Shown: positions 9,778 through 19,547 of the stretch, in pieces
Position numbering within the stretch: position 1 is the stretch's first letter
How the letters are laid out: every line of letters starts with the position of its first letter
Source: Pelagomonas calceolata
Lineage: Eukaryota; Sar; Pelagophyceae; Pelagomonadales; Pelagomonadaceae
NCBI GenBank assembly: GCA_918797485.1
Contig: CAKKNE010000005.1
Span: forward strand, 62,001-126,000
DNA: 64,000 bases
Reading direction: 5' to 3'
Made by a program: the position numbers and the translations under genes
The notes under the pieces: model-generated
What the model was told of the DNA's origin: nothing
Seen by the model: only the letters and a program-made list of their open reading frames with translations
Databases searched by the model: none

Positions 9778-10325
9778 CGCGAATTTTGGGGGGCTTTAGC
9801 CCCCCCCATCTTCACCGCATGAGAGTGCCCTTGTGACTTGTAGGTCAAGCCCGACGGACCGGTGCCCGCGCCGACCTTTGCCTCGGGCGCGTGCCTTTTG
9901 TGAGGCCTTGTGTTGGCCTTTCGGTCCCGATCACAGCCGCGCCGCGAGGCCCAGGCCGCGGTCGTCTGCTCGCACGCTTGCAGACAACCGCGCAAGCAGC
10001 GTCGTCTCAAATGTTCCGCGCGCGGCGCGTGCAATCTCTCGAGAGCGTGGTAGTACTTCTACCCCACCGGCACGCCGTCGCCCCGCTTACGCCATCGACG
10101 CGACACGCCATCGACGCGACCCATTTTGAAGAAGCGTCGCTTCTCGCGCGCGTCGAACGCGAGGCGCACGCCCGACGCGTCGTGGCGCAGCGCGAGGAGG
10201 TTCCGCCCGTAGAGCGCCTCCGGCAGCTCCTGGTTCGTCGCGCGGCCGAGCCCGAGCTCGCGCTTCCAGGCCACCTGGCTGTCGGCGGCGAGGCTCCGCT
10301 TCGCGACGCTCAGGATGGGGGCGCG
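9778..10325. repeat. Tandem duplication unit B (copy of 8640-9187)
   Basis: Offset of 1138 bp from unit A, with only scattered differences, so the duplication is recent. Sequences diverge just inside the TIP41 exon near the ATCCTGAGCG block (minus). Confidence 0.85.
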
Positions 10326-10415
10326 GGTGGTGCGGATGGTCCAGCCGTTGTTCGCGTGTGTTGTTGTTATTGCTCGGCCTTTGGCTAGTGCTTTTGTGGG
10401 CTCGTCGGGGTACAT
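10059..10415 (-). pseudogene. Truncated TIP41 first-exon copy 3
   Basis: Starts MYPDEPTKALAKGRAITT at 10415 and shares the middle of exon 1 (APILSVAKRSLAADSQVAW) exactly, but its N-terminus differs from copies 1 and 2. It ends after AFDAREKRRFFKMG in the same intron-like tail as copy 2. Likely an older duplicate whose 5' end diverged. No downstream TIP41 exons. Confidence 0.7.
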
Positions 10416-10419
10416 TTGG

Positions 10420-12302
10420 CAGCTTTTTGGCTGCCAGAGTGCAGGTGCTCTCCCGGGGGTTTTGAAGGCTTAGGGCTGGTTTTTTTGGGCTGTGCGGCTC
10501 AGTGGCAGTCAGAAGCGGGCCTTGGGCGTCCTTAGCGCCTTTCTTGGCACGCAGCGGCCGGGCGGCACCCAGTCGCACGGGAAATCTCCGAAAAAAGGGT
10601 TTTTGCGTGACTCGGGATAAATGCGAAAGATCGACCGATGCCTCCTAGCCGCCACACCGCTTCTCCGAGAACGTGTTCATCATTGAACGCATCGATAGCC
10701 CGGGCTCGAATCCTGTTTTACACATTCAACGGTGACGTCATATTTCCCTGATGTCATAAGGAAAATAAAATTTCCTGAAAAGTCTAGTGGTTTATCATCT
10801 CCATCGAGGACCTCTCGTTGATCGCGCACACGCGACGAGCATGGACCGTTGGTGGCTTCTTTTTTGCATTTTTTGACGTTGAGGTGCCCTAGTTACCGAA
10901 AGGGGGGGGTGGGCACGTCAGAAGTCGCCATTCCCACAGTCCCCATTCGCCTCGCGAGCTCCGAGCCCGCGCCGGCGGTACTTGACGGCTCCGAGAACGG
11001 CCTGCAGGCCACCGACGGCCTGCTCCCTTCGCCGCGGACCCGCGACGACGTCCGCGCCGCCACCCAGAAGTCCGTAGTATCGCGGTCCGCACGTCGCCTC
11101 GCGAGCTCCGAGGCAACGCCGGCGGTACTTGACGGCTCCGAGAACGGCGTGCAACTCAAGGACGGCCCGATCCCGTGGCTGCGGGCCCGCGTCGACTTCC
11201 GCGGTGCGACGCAGAGTTTATTTCACGATGTCTCGGCGTCGACAGATCCCGGACATCGTCTGTGGCCTCTAAGTCCGATGTTATTTTGGGGCCATCGTTG
11301 CTGTTTGGAGGCAACCCTTCGACGACTAAGGACATTATAATCGCATTACTCACGCGCAGTTCGCTTGGTTACGACGCCGCGCCCCTGTCCGCTCCGAGTA
11401 CACGCCGACTTCACTTTACTCCCTCTACAAGGGTCTGCCATTTTCGGCCAGCACGCTTCGGTGACCGGGGACCCGCAGCAACATCCGTGGCGGTACGCAT
11501 ACAACGATTTCAAGTCCATTAGCCCGTAACGTCATGGCATGCGACACGCCACTAATGTCACTTTTCGGCGTCTACATGCAACTCAAGGTCAAGCACACCC
11601 TCTTGCATTGACAAGGATCGAGAGCGATGCTCCTTCACGCCGTTTTCATTACCACGAATGCCCACGACAACCTTCGGACGATGCTCGCGGAGGCTCGCGG
11701 AGGCTAAGGTTGACCAATGTGGCCCAAACTCCGTCAGGATGGTCCTCTCCTCTAAAAAAAAGGTTTAGACAAAAAAAAAAGGACCAAACGCCTTATCCAT
11801 TAGGCCATGCGGACGTTTCAGTCCACAGAGGGATTCGAACCAGGTTTCCGACTGGTTAAAGTCGACTCAATCTTTTGCTTTCACCAATGAATAACCGGAG
11901 GGCGTGCCCTTTATTTTTAAGCGATCATCTCCTCAAAGGAGGATGGCTGCTTCCCGAGGAAAACGGCCGCGATGTAAATTGCGCTAGGGAAAACCTTTTT
12001 CGCGATTTGACCCCTGCCGCCGCGCGCGAATCGGCGAAACTACACCGGGCTTGCATCAGGCAGACCACAGCAGTGTGCCACAGCCGCGAGAAAAGCCTGC
12101 CGCCTCAAAAACCCCGCTGCACGCTGCAAAAAGCTGCCAACCTGCCAGCCATTGTGGCAGCCTCTCCTCGCGCATCTTCAAGCGAACGCAAGTCAAGAGG
12201 CTACGACCGCGCCGCTGACATCCCTGGCCCTGCGCTCCGCTGCTGCGCGCCGCGCCGTGACCACTGCCAAGCCACCCGCGGGTCCGTCGTATAGACACAA
12301 CA
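10420..12302. other. Gene-poor stretch
   Basis: No supported protein gene. It holds a degenerate direct repeat (10955-11010 and about 11095-11150, sharing GGCGGTACTTGACGGCTCCG), a tRNA-like T-loop (GGGCTCGAATCC near 10703) followed by a D-arm-like AGTCTAGTGGTTTATCA near 10783, and the reversed tRNA-Arg-like locus at 11771-11857. Composition is less GC-rich than in the genes. Confidence 0.55.
11771..11857 (-). tRNA. Candidate circularly permuted tRNA-Arg (CCT-like), degenerate
   Basis: On the minus strand the order is: AACCAGT (3' anticodon side), box B GGTTCGAATCC (11841-11831), TGTGGAC (3' acceptor strand, 11827-11821), a 6-base spacer TGAAAC, GTCCGCA (5' acceptor, 11814-11808), box A/D-arm TGGCCTAATGGATAAGGC (perfect GCCT/AGGC stem), GTTTGGTCC and then ten T residues. 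TGTGGAC pairs with GTCCGCA over 7 positions with one G-U. The 5' half is very like eukaryotic tRNA-Arg. The T-stem pairs in only two positions and the anticodon loop seems one base short, so it may be a decayed gene. Confidence 0.4.
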
Positions 12303-13226
12303 ATGCGGGTATCGCTCCTATTCCTGCTCTCCGTTCACGCACAAGCCCTCTCAACCCCGCCAACGCGCCGGCACCGCCGATCAAAACTACGCAACGCCGC
12401 GAGCACCGCACCACAAGAAAAAGGCAATAATGCCTACCGCCTCGCGTCGGCGGCCTCCGTCGCGGCCTGGTCGGCCTGCGCCGTGACGGCGCTGTCGCGT
12501 CATCCGACGCTCGCGCTGCCGGCGGCGCACGCGCGCCTGTCCATCCTGCAAGCGTTGACGCCACTACCGCTGCTGACGGCGTCGTTCGAGGCCGCCCCCG
12601 ACGATCGCACCGTACAGCTCGGCCTCGCTGCGGCGTCGACCTGGCTCTGCGCGGCCGTCGTCTTCGCGCCGCATTTCACGGCCACCGCGGCGGCGCGCGC
12701 GCCCGGCCTCGCGCACATGGCGCACTCCGCGGCCATCACCTACCCCGCGCCGCTGCGGGCGGTCGCTGCTGCTGTCCACGGCGGCGCGGCGCTGCTCTGC
12801 GGCGCGGCCTTCGCGTCGTCGCCGCCGACGAAGGGTCGCGCGCCGTCGACGGTCTGGCGCGGAGTCGCTGCTGCCTTCGCGGGCTGGGCGCTCGTCGCGG
12901 CGCTGGCGCCGTTCCCGCTCGCGACGCTGCCGACGATGCTGGGCCGGCGCCTCTCGCGGGCCTTTGGCGCTTTTTCAGTGCTCTACGCGGCGGCGGCGCT
13001 CGCGCTCGCGACCGCGGATCAAAAAGTGCTCCGCCGCGGCGTCGCGCGCGCGGCCGCGGCGCACTGGGTCGCCGTCGGCGCGAAGCTCGTCGTGGAACGC
13101 AATTGCCTTCGCGAGTTCTACCCCTCGGCGTTCTCGCGGCCCGTCGCGTCGCTCGCCGCGCTAGTGACGTTTGCGGTGGCGCTTTTCGTGGCGACACGCG
13201 GCGACGGGCGTGATGGGGTGCGGTAA
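12303..13226 (+). CDS. Leader-bearing multi-pass membrane protein, unknown
   Basis: A 307-residue protein. MRVSLLFLLSVHAQA is a clear signal peptide followed by LSTPPTRRHRRSKLRNA, a basic plastid-type transit region, suggesting delivery to a secondary plastid. The rest is Ala-rich with about six hydrophobic helices (for example ASAASVAAWSACAVTALSR, GWALVAALAPFPLATLP, AFGAFSVLYAAAALALATA and SLAALVTFAVALFVA). No catalytic motif is recognised. No intron is needed. It ends about 60 bp before the convergent ARM-like gene. The family is unknown; a plastid envelope or thylakoid role is an inference from the leader only. Confidence 0.6.
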   Translation: MRVSLLFLLSVHAQALSTPPTRRHRRSKLRNAASTAPQEKGNNAYRLASAASVAAWSACAVTALSRHPTLALPAAHARLSILQALTPLPLLTASFEAAPDDRTVQLGLAAASTWLCAAVVFAPHFTATAAARAPGLAHMAHSAAITYPAPLRAVAAAVHGGAALLCGAAFASSPPTKGRAPSTVWRGVAAAFAGWALVAALAPFPLATLPTMLGRRLSRAFGAFSVLYAAAALALATADQKVLRRGVARAAAAHWVAVGAKLVVERNCLREFYPSAFSRPVASLAALVTFAVALFVATRGDGRDGVR

Positions 13227-13288
13227 TGGTTTGTGGGGGTATCTTGGCGCATCGGGTAGTCACTGTAAATTTTACTTATTACATGTAC

Positions 13289-15010
13289 TCAGTTTCCCTG
13301 CTGCTGCAATAATGCCTCCTGGAGCCAGTCCGGCGGGCCGCCGGGCGCGGCCACGAGCTGCCGGTCGAACCAGCCGCGAGAGTTTCCGGCGTATTCGCAA
13401 AAGGTCCCGAACTCGGGACTTTCGCGGGACGCGAATGCCTTCAGCTCGAGGCGGGCCCTGTTGGCGTCGACGGGCGTGGCGGCCTCGATGAGTGGATCGA
13501 GAAACGCGCAGACGTTCCTCGCGGCCGCTCTCGTCAGCTCGGGCCTCGCCGTCGACCCGGGCAGCTTCAGCTGCTTCAACAAATCGACGGCCACGTCGAC
13601 GCCGCCCGCGGCGACGATCGCGTTGGCGTGGCGCGGCGCGAGCGCCTCGAGGACACCCAAGCACACATGCCGAAGTTCGTAGAGATTCGGGCCCGGCGTC
13701 GGATTGACGCAGCTCGCGCGGAGCTTCTCGACCAGCGGGACGATGACGTCGGCGGCGAGTGCGCGAGAGAGCAAGCCGGCGTCCAGCATGGCCGACAGCG
13801 TTTCGACACACTGTTCGGCCGCCGAGACCCGGTGCTCCATGTCGGTCGGAGATCCCAAATTGGCGCTCCATGTCGGGCCGCCAGCCGCGGGCGGGAAACC
13901 AGCGTGAATTGCTACACGAAAAAATTGCTCTTTGCCGCGCAACTGCTCCGTATAGGCCGCGAGCGCGGCGCCGTCGAGAGAAACGACCTGTAGGAGCGCG
14001 CCGACGACGCGCCTTGTCGCGAACGCGCGAGCGTGCGGCGTCGACTTGACCAGGAGCTGGATGATGTGGCCGCAAGCCACAGCGTGCCCGCGCGCCAGCA
14101 TGTCTACGATGGCACCGACCATTTCGGGCGTGCAGAAGGCCTGTAAGGCCGCGTCGGTGAGGTCCTGGCCCGAGGCCCTGCCGGTGAGGTCCACGAGCGA
14201 AAATAGCGCGCACACAGCACTCGCGGCGGCCTTTTCATCGCCGCCGCCGAGGCAAGCGCCAAGGGCCGTGACCAGCGACGCATCGACCAGCGAACGGTCG
14301 CTGATTCCCATGAAGAGCTCACGCAACAAACGGAACGTGGCCTCGCGCAGACTCGCGAGCTGCGGCGAGTCGCCGCGTGCCGCGAACACGACCGAGATGG
14401 GACTGAGGATGCCCAGCGACGCATATTCTCCACAGACGGCGTCCCGCGACGTCCCTAGCGCGTGCGGGTTTCCCGAAAAAAGAGGGTCCGTGCAGTAGCT
14501 GACCTTCTCGAGCGCGTCGGCACAGCTCTGAGCGAGCATGAAGGCGTCGATCTTCTCGACAGTCAGCGGCGCGTCCGCGGCGCCACCGAGCGCCACAGAC
14601 ACGGCGCGGTGGTAGGCCTCGACCGCGGCCGGGACGAAGCCGGCTTCGAGGAGCAGGGATGCGCCGTCGCACGCGCCGCGCCGTGCAAACTCTAAGAGGG
14701 AATAGGCCGCGTCGCAGGCGCGCTTCGAAGCATTGCGCGCGCGTAAGGGCCCGAAGCCCGCTTCTGACAACGGCGGCGGCGTGGTCTGGATGGCGTCGAC
14801 GAGTCGCCGCGCGGTCTCCGCGTCGAGCGTCAGGCGCCCAACCACGTCATCAGGACTTTTGTCCGTGGGGTCGCTGAGCGCGAGCGACTTACTCACGGCA
14901 TCTAAGCGCGCGGCTTGGACCGTGCCCACGCCACTCTGTCTCAATACATGCAGGGCTTTCAAGGCTTTCTCGCCCGCGTTGCTGGAGGTTCGCTGACGAT
15001 TGGCCGCCAT
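13289..15010 (-). CDS. Armadillo/HEAT-like helical repeat protein
   Basis: A 573-residue protein made of repeated paired helices with the ARM/HEAT flavour: GACDGASLLLEAGFVPAAV, SQLASLREATFRLLRELFM-like blocks, AVCALFSLVDLTGRAS, EMVGAIVDMLARGHAVACGH and NAIVAAGGVDVAVDLLKQL (an ARM-style 'GG...AV..LL' helix). No signal peptide, no enzyme motif. ARM proteins are binding scaffolds (transport, cytoskeleton, signalling); nothing here narrows the partner. No introns in 1.7 kb, which is unusual for this intron-rich locus. Confidence 0.6.
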   Translation of the reverse strand: MAANRQRTSSNAGEKALKALHVLRQSGVGTVQAARLDAVSKSLALSDPTDKSPDDVVGRLTLDAETARRLVDAIQTTPPPLSEAGFGPLRARNASKRACDAAYSLLEFARRGACDGASLLLEAGFVPAAVEAYHRAVSVALGGAADAPLTVEKIDAFMLAQSCADALEKVSYCTDPLFSGNPHALGTSRDAVCGEYASLGILSPISVVFAARGDSPQLASLREATFRLLRELFMGISDRSLVDASLVTALGACLGGGDEKAAASAVCALFSLVDLTGRASGQDLTDAALQAFCTPEMVGAIVDMLARGHAVACGHIIQLLVKSTPHARAFATRRVVGALLQVVSLDGAALAAYTEQLRGKEQFFRVAIHAGFPPAAGGPTWSANLGSPTDMEHRVSAAEQCVETLSAMLDAGLLSRALAADVIVPLVEKLRASCVNPTPGPNLYELRHVCLGVLEALAPRHANAIVAAGGVDVAVDLLKQLKLPGSTARPELTRAAARNVCAFLDPLIEAATPVDANRARLELKAFASRESPEFGTFCEYAGNSRGWFDRQLVAAPGGPPDWLQEALLQQQGN

Positions 15011-15314
15011 GACTGTCGTCTGGGCGTGTGCAGCCTGTACGATATATATCTCACGCTAGGGGAGCCGGGTAATGCACCACGCTCTCGAGGAGGTCGCCTG
15101 CAGCCTCTCCAGCTGCAGCACACAAAGGCGTGCAATCTGCCGGCCAGGCGTGGCACGGCCGTCGTTTTCCAACTCGCGTGACTCCTATTCACAGTGCTGC
15201 GCAATCTCGCGCCGCCTCCCGGTCGAGCCACCGCGACGCCACACCACTGCTCCAAGGCTGTCATCACAGCCGCCGCGCCACGCATCGCGTAGCCGTGAAC
15301 AAGGACTCGTAAGC

Positions 15315-16154
15315 ATGCTGCTCCGCACTCTCGCTAGCCGCTCCACCACCGCGCGCCGCGCCCTGACCACCGCCAAGCCGCCAGACCCGAAGCCGCACAC
15401 GATGGCCGCCGTCGGCGCGACGGCCGGGACGCTCGGCAGCCTCGCGGGCATGGGCGGAGGCTTTGTCGCGATTCCGCTCATGACCCGGCTGGGAGTCTCG
15501 CAGCACACGGCCCACGGGACTTCTCTCGTCGGCGTCGTCTGCACGGGCGCGGCGGGCGCCGCGGCCTACGCGGCCGACGGCGCCGTCGACGTCAAGGCGG
15601 CCGCGGCCGTCGCGGCGACGGGCGCGCTGACGGCCGCCGCGGGCGCGCGGGCCGCCGCCGCGTTGAGCGCTGCTACGCTCTCGCGCGCCCTCGGCGCCTT
15701 CATGCTCGCGGTCGCGCCGATCGTGCCCGGCCGCAACCAGATTCTCGACGCCATCGGCGCGACGGACCGCACCAAAACAGGAGACGACCCGGTCCGCGAG
15801 GTCGTGCCGCTGCTCGGCGTCGGCGCCGCTGCGGGCTTTCTCGCGGGTTTGTTTGGAGTCGGCGGCGGCGCGGTCGTCGTGCCGCTCCTGGCCCTGGCGA
15901 CGGACCTCGACCACAAGACGGCGCTGGGGACGTCGCTCTGCGCCATGGTGCCCACGGGCGTCGCGGGCGTGCTCGCGCACCGACGCCTCGGCCACGTCAA
16001 GCTCGCGGCCGCGGCGCCTCTCGGCCTCGGGACGTGCGTCGGCGCCTTCGCCGGCGGCCGCCTGGCGTCGGGCCTCGACGAGGAGCCGATGCGCCTCGGC
16101 TTCGGCGCGCTCATGGTCGCGCTCGGGGCGAAGACGTTGCTGAAGAAGCCGTAG
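15315..16154 (+). CDS. TSUP family anion transporter (TauE/SafE-like)
   Basis: A 279-residue membrane protein. MLLRTLASRSTTARRALTT is a mitochondrial- or plastid-like targeting leader. The two TSUP half-repeats are visible: GTLGSLAGMGGGFVAIPLM near residue 40 and AAGFLAGLFGVGGGAVVVP near residue 180, both with the G-x-G-G-G signature, each followed by HGTSL or LGTSL (TAHGTSLVGVV and KTALGTSLCAMVP). TSUP proteins export sulfite, sulfoacetate or related organic anions across membranes, coupled to protons. The ATG at 15315 is chosen because it opens the leader; the frame extends upstream without family match. A broken copy of the N-terminal third lies at 29700-30094 (minus). Confidence 0.85.
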   Translation: MLLRTLASRSTTARRALTTAKPPDPKPHTMAAVGATAGTLGSLAGMGGGFVAIPLMTRLGVSQHTAHGTSLVGVVCTGAAGAAAYAADGAVDVKAAAAVAATGALTAAAGARAAAALSAATLSRALGAFMLAVAPIVPGRNQILDAIGATDRTKTGDDPVREVVPLLGVGAAAGFLAGLFGVGGGAVVVPLLALATDLDHKTALGTSLCAMVPTGVAGVLAHRRLGHVKLAAAAPLGLGTCVGAFAGGRLASGLDEEPMRLGFGALMVALGAKTLLKKP

Positions 16155-16314
16155 TTGTGTTGTTGTAACTCTCCCTGTGTCTTCTTCGGATGGCTGCGGC
16201 CGCGCGCGGGTCTCGCGCTTGCGCACACAGTGCCAAAAGGCACATAGAGCTACGCTCAGTGGCGCCGCGAGCGGTCGAATTTGCGCGCGCCGCGCGCAGC
16301 GGCACCTCGCCACC

Positions 16315-16857
16315 ATGGCCGACGCTGCCCGCGAGGACAGAGAGCGCCTCGGCAAAAGAAGGTTGGCGGAGTTCATAGCAGAATGCGAAGAAGCGAGTGA
16401 ATCGGAGAGGAGACGGGAGGAGAGGAACCAGCGGCGGGCCGAAGAACGGAGGGAGGAAATGGAGGCCGAGCGCCGCCGCCGGATTGAGCGCCGCGCGGAG
16501 CCGAGAGCGGAGACGCGCGCCGCGGGCGGCGGCGCCGACTGGCAGCCGGAGCGCCACATCGAGCCCGCCCCGGAGTCGCCGCCCCGCGACGCTACCGATG
16601 GAGTCGTCCCCTCCGAGCCGACGGCGAGCGCCCCTTCCGCGGCTCTTCAGGCGACCTCGCCGCGGAGCTCTCGGAGCTCGAGGCCTTGAAAAAGTTTTTC
16701 GCGGCTTTTGACGCCCTCATCACGAACCGCGACGTCAAGGCCACGTGGGAGATGATTGAGCGATTACCTGTCGATGTGGGGCCCCCTGGTACTACCCTCC
16801 GCGATTGCTACCGCAAGGCCCGCGGCCTCATCGATGCGGGCTCGGACTCCGCGTAGG
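16315..16857 (+). CDS. Coiled-coil protein, paralogue A (one-base frame break)
   Basis: Starts MADAAREDRERLGKRRLAEF, then an Arg/Glu-rich coiled coil (ERRREERNQRRAEERREEME). Near 16640 the frame must gain one base; the new frame continues DLAAELSELEALKKFFAAFD, VKATWEMIERLPVDVGPPG and TTLRDCYRKARGLIDAGSDS to the stop at 16855-16857. The 5' flank (GGCGCCGCGAGCGGTC...ACCATGGCCGACGCTGCCCG) and the 3' flank (TGATGTGCAAGAAAACCGAG) are nearly the same as for the gene at 17175, so the two are tandem paralogues although their middles differ. No known family. Confidence 0.55.
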
Positions 16858-16911
16858 CAGCGGCCACCAGCCGGCGCGGCCTCCTCCGAACCTCCCCCTT
16901 TGATATCCCCT

Positions 16912-16962
16912 GATGTGCAAGAAAACCGAGCGCGCCCCGCCGCGCCCGTGGTCTCCTGGTAA
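16912..16962 (+). repeat. Shared 3' flank of the coiled-coil paralogues
   Basis: TGATGTGCAAGAAAACCGAG continuing to GCCCGTGGTCTCCTG recurs at about 18235-18285 after the second paralogue. Position just after the stop suggests a 3' UTR or 3' processing signal kept by duplication. Confidence 0.65.
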
Positions 16963-17174
16963 TGTCATCCCCCATGTAAATACTGGCGCGCACTCGCGGT
17001 CTATGCAGCATGCGACGAAGCCAGCGCCGGCGGCAAGTAGAGCCCGCAGGGACCGTGCGGGTTCACGCCTCAGGTGATCAGGTCGCCTGGCCTCTCCTTT
17101 AAGCGCCACAAATTGCGCGTGGCGCCGCGAGCGGTCAAATCTGCGCGCGCTGCTCGCGACAGCACCTCGTCACC

Positions 17175-18209
17175 ATGGCCGACGCTGCCCGCGACCAGCG
17201 CGAAACGACCCTGGCGCTTCGAGGGGATGTGGAGGAACCGGGTGCGGACGCCGGCGGCCCCGCGCCGTACCGGGGGAAAGATTTCGACGAGCTGAAGGCC
17301 AAGTTGGAGGCCGCGGACGCGGAGGTCAAACGCCTGAACCAGGTGAACTTCGAGCTCTTGAACGCGCAGCACGACGCCGTGTTGGCGAAGCTATCCCAGA
17401 ACGAGTGCGCGAAGCAGGCGCTATGGGACTTCGCAGAAGTGGCCGGAGACGAAGACGAGATCAGGCACGATCGAAGCGTGCGCGAGGCGCTACTAACCGA
17501 ATCCCAGATCAAAAAGCAAGGGCTGCTCGAGCGTTTAGCACAGAAGCAGAATGCGGGCACGCGCCGCGCCCGCGGCGGCGTAGACCTGGGCGGACCCGGG
17601 CCCGGGCACTATATCGCGATCGCCGAGCTGAAGGTGGCGCTGGGGAAACTAGAGGTCAAACTGGAGGCCGCGCAGACGGAGAACGCGCGCCTGCACCAAT
17701 TGAACCTCGAGCTCGTGACGGCGCGGCACGACGCTCTGCTCTCGGAAGTCGCTCGCCCAAAGAAGCGCGCCCGCGTCGAGGACGGCAACGTCGCCGCCGA
17801 CGAGGCGAAGCCCGCGATGCAGGCTGCATGTGAATGTCCTGTAGAGGAAGCCGAAGATAGGTATATGCAACTCAAGTCCGACTTCTTGGTAACACAACGG
17901 GAGATCGAAATGCTCGGTACGCTCGACCGCACGGCTCAGGAGCAGAACCACCTGACGCGAAATGGCCTCGGCGGCGTCGACGCCGGCGGACCCGGGCCCG
18001 GGCACTATGTCGAGATGGCCGTGCTGAAGGGAACGGTCGGGAAATTGGAGATCAAACTAGCGGCCGCGCAGAAGGAGATCGCGCGCCTGAACGAGGCTCT
18101 TCAGGACGTGTTGCGGACGCGGCTCGACTCCGCGGTCGCCGAGCTCGCGGCGAGCCTCGCGCAGAAGAAGCGGTCCCGCGTCGACGACGACGCCGCCGCG
18201 AACCTGTAG
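17175..18209 (+). CDS. Coiled-coil protein with GGPGPGHY repeats, paralogue B
   Basis: A 344-residue intronless protein. It shares the MADAAR start with paralogue A. Two long internal repeats each begin with GGVD(L/A)GGPGPGHY, followed by LK..(L/V)GKLE(V/I)KL and AAQ.E.ARL coiled coil; a related DELKAKLEAADAEVKRLNQ block at residues 38-60 makes a third. Basic clusters PKKRARVEDG and KKRSRVDDDAAANL look like nuclear localisation signals. No known domain. Structural or nuclear scaffold roles are possible, but that is inference from coiled coil and NLS only. Confidence 0.6.
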   Translation: MADAARDQRETTLALRGDVEEPGADAGGPAPYRGKDFDELKAKLEAADAEVKRLNQVNFELLNAQHDAVLAKLSQNECAKQALWDFAEVAGDEDEIRHDRSVREALLTESQIKKQGLLERLAQKQNAGTRRARGGVDLGGPGPGHYIAIAELKVALGKLEVKLEAAQTENARLHQLNLELVTARHDALLSEVARPKKRARVEDGNVAADEAKPAMQAACECPVEEAEDRYMQLKSDFLVTQREIEMLGTLDRTAQEQNHLTRNGLGGVDAGGPGPGHYVEMAVLKGTVGKLEIKLAAAQKEIARLNEALQDVLRTRLDSAVAELAASLAQKKRSRVDDDAAANL

Positions 18210-18445
18210 TAGTCGCGTGTCCCTCCCCCTACTTGATGTGCAAGAAAACCGAGCGCGCCGCGCCGCGCGCCCGTGGTCTCCTGTTAAATTGAATTGACCT
18301 TCTACTTTTCTCGCTGAGATCTGTAGCTATAAAGATTGAATGGGTAGAATCGCTCGGAAGCGCATCCACAGCCGCGTGCGGGTGCAATCAAAACGGGTTT
18401 TCCACAGCTTCCGACCGCAGCCGTTTGCGACAAGCGGCGAGCAAA

Positions 18446-19547
18446 ATGGCTCGCCCAAACACCAAACGGCTCCTCCCGATCCTCCTCGCAACGGCTGCGC
18501 GAGCGCTGCTTCCCCCACGGCAGCATGGCATCAGCATGAGGAGAGCACCACCCTGCCAACCAAAGCGCCGCAGAACCAAAGCACCAAACGCCGCAGCGCG
18601 CACGGCGCCAAAGCGACAGACGACCGCGCTGTCCGCGTCGAAGGACGAAAACGTCGGGAAACAAGGCGCCGTCGCCGCCGCCGAGCCCTTCGTCGAGGCC
18701 GAGGCCGGGTTCATCGACGGAGCCGCCGGTCCGGCGGCCGCCGCGGCGCCGCAGCCAACGGCCATGGACGCCGTAACACTTGTAGCGGTCGCCGCGCCAC
18801 CTTCAAAGACGAAGCCAAAACCCGACAAAAAACGGCAACAAAACAAAAGCCCCCAAAGCCTCAAGGTCGCCGCCGCGATCATAGCCCTCGCCGCCACGGC
18901 GCCGGTCCCGACGACCCTCTTCGCCTGGCACCCCGCGCTCGCGGCGCTCTCGCTCCCCGCGCGGCGCCGCGGGCGTCGTCGTCGCGGGCCGCGCCGCCGC
19001 CGCGAAGCGCGCCTCGGGCGCGGACCGCCGCGCGACGCTCGAGCGGCGCGTCAAGCTGCACTTTGTGCTGAGCGCGGCGGCGTCGTGGTGCCTCGTGCTC
19101 TCGACGGCGGCCGTCTTCCTGTCGAAGGCCCAGGCGCGGCGCCCCCACCTCGTCAGCGCGCACGCGCGGGCCGGCGCCGCCGCCCTGGTCGCGTGGTTCG
19201 GCGCGCTGCTCGCGGCCGAGCTCAAGGTCTGGCGCGACGGGCCGCCCTGGCGCGCCGCGCCGCGCTTCCTCTGGTCGGACCAGAGCCACCGGCGCCTCGG
19301 CGTCGGCGCGCTGCTCGTCCTCGGCGGCGCGGCGGCGACGGGCCTCGCGCTGACGGGCTTCGGCGGGCGCCTCGCGGCGCCGCGGCGGCGGACCGCGCTC
19401 GCGGCCGTGTGCGCTGGTTTTGTTCTCGAGGCCTACGACCGGCGCCGTGACTTCGCGAAGGTCCTCGGGCGGCTCCCCCGGCGGCGCGCCGCGCCCGGGG
19501 AGGCGGTCGCCGCCGTCGTCGTCCCGGAGCCGGGCGCGGCGCACTAG
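18446..19547 (+). CDS. Plastid-type b561/DUF4079-like membrane protein (frame break)
   Basis: MARPNTKRLLPILLATAARA then LLPPRQ is a signal plus transit leader, followed by a long low-complexity linker rich in Ala, Pro and Lys. From VAAAIIALAATAPVPTTLF the membrane part begins: HPALAALSLPA, then (after a one-base shift at about 18965) GVVVAGRAAAAKRASGADRR, VKLHFVLSAAASWCLVLST, HARAGAAALVAWFGALLAA, DQSHRRLGVGALLVLGG. Spaced His residues (HP, KLHF, LVSAHAR, QSHRR) between helices recall cytochrome b561-like haem proteins and the DUF4079 family of cyanobacteria and plastids. Haem binding is inferred, not shown. The break lies in a GC run and may be an assembly error. Confidence 0.6.

Noticed and set aside
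10849-11340. 163-codon open frame with an internal repeat
   Set aside because: The repeat is at DNA level and open in several frames on both strands; no domain, and its 3' part shows no coding pattern.
15264-16559. 431-codon open frame opposite the TSUP transporter
   Set aside because: Spans the TSUP gene and the start of the next gene; composition is an antisense shadow with no family match.
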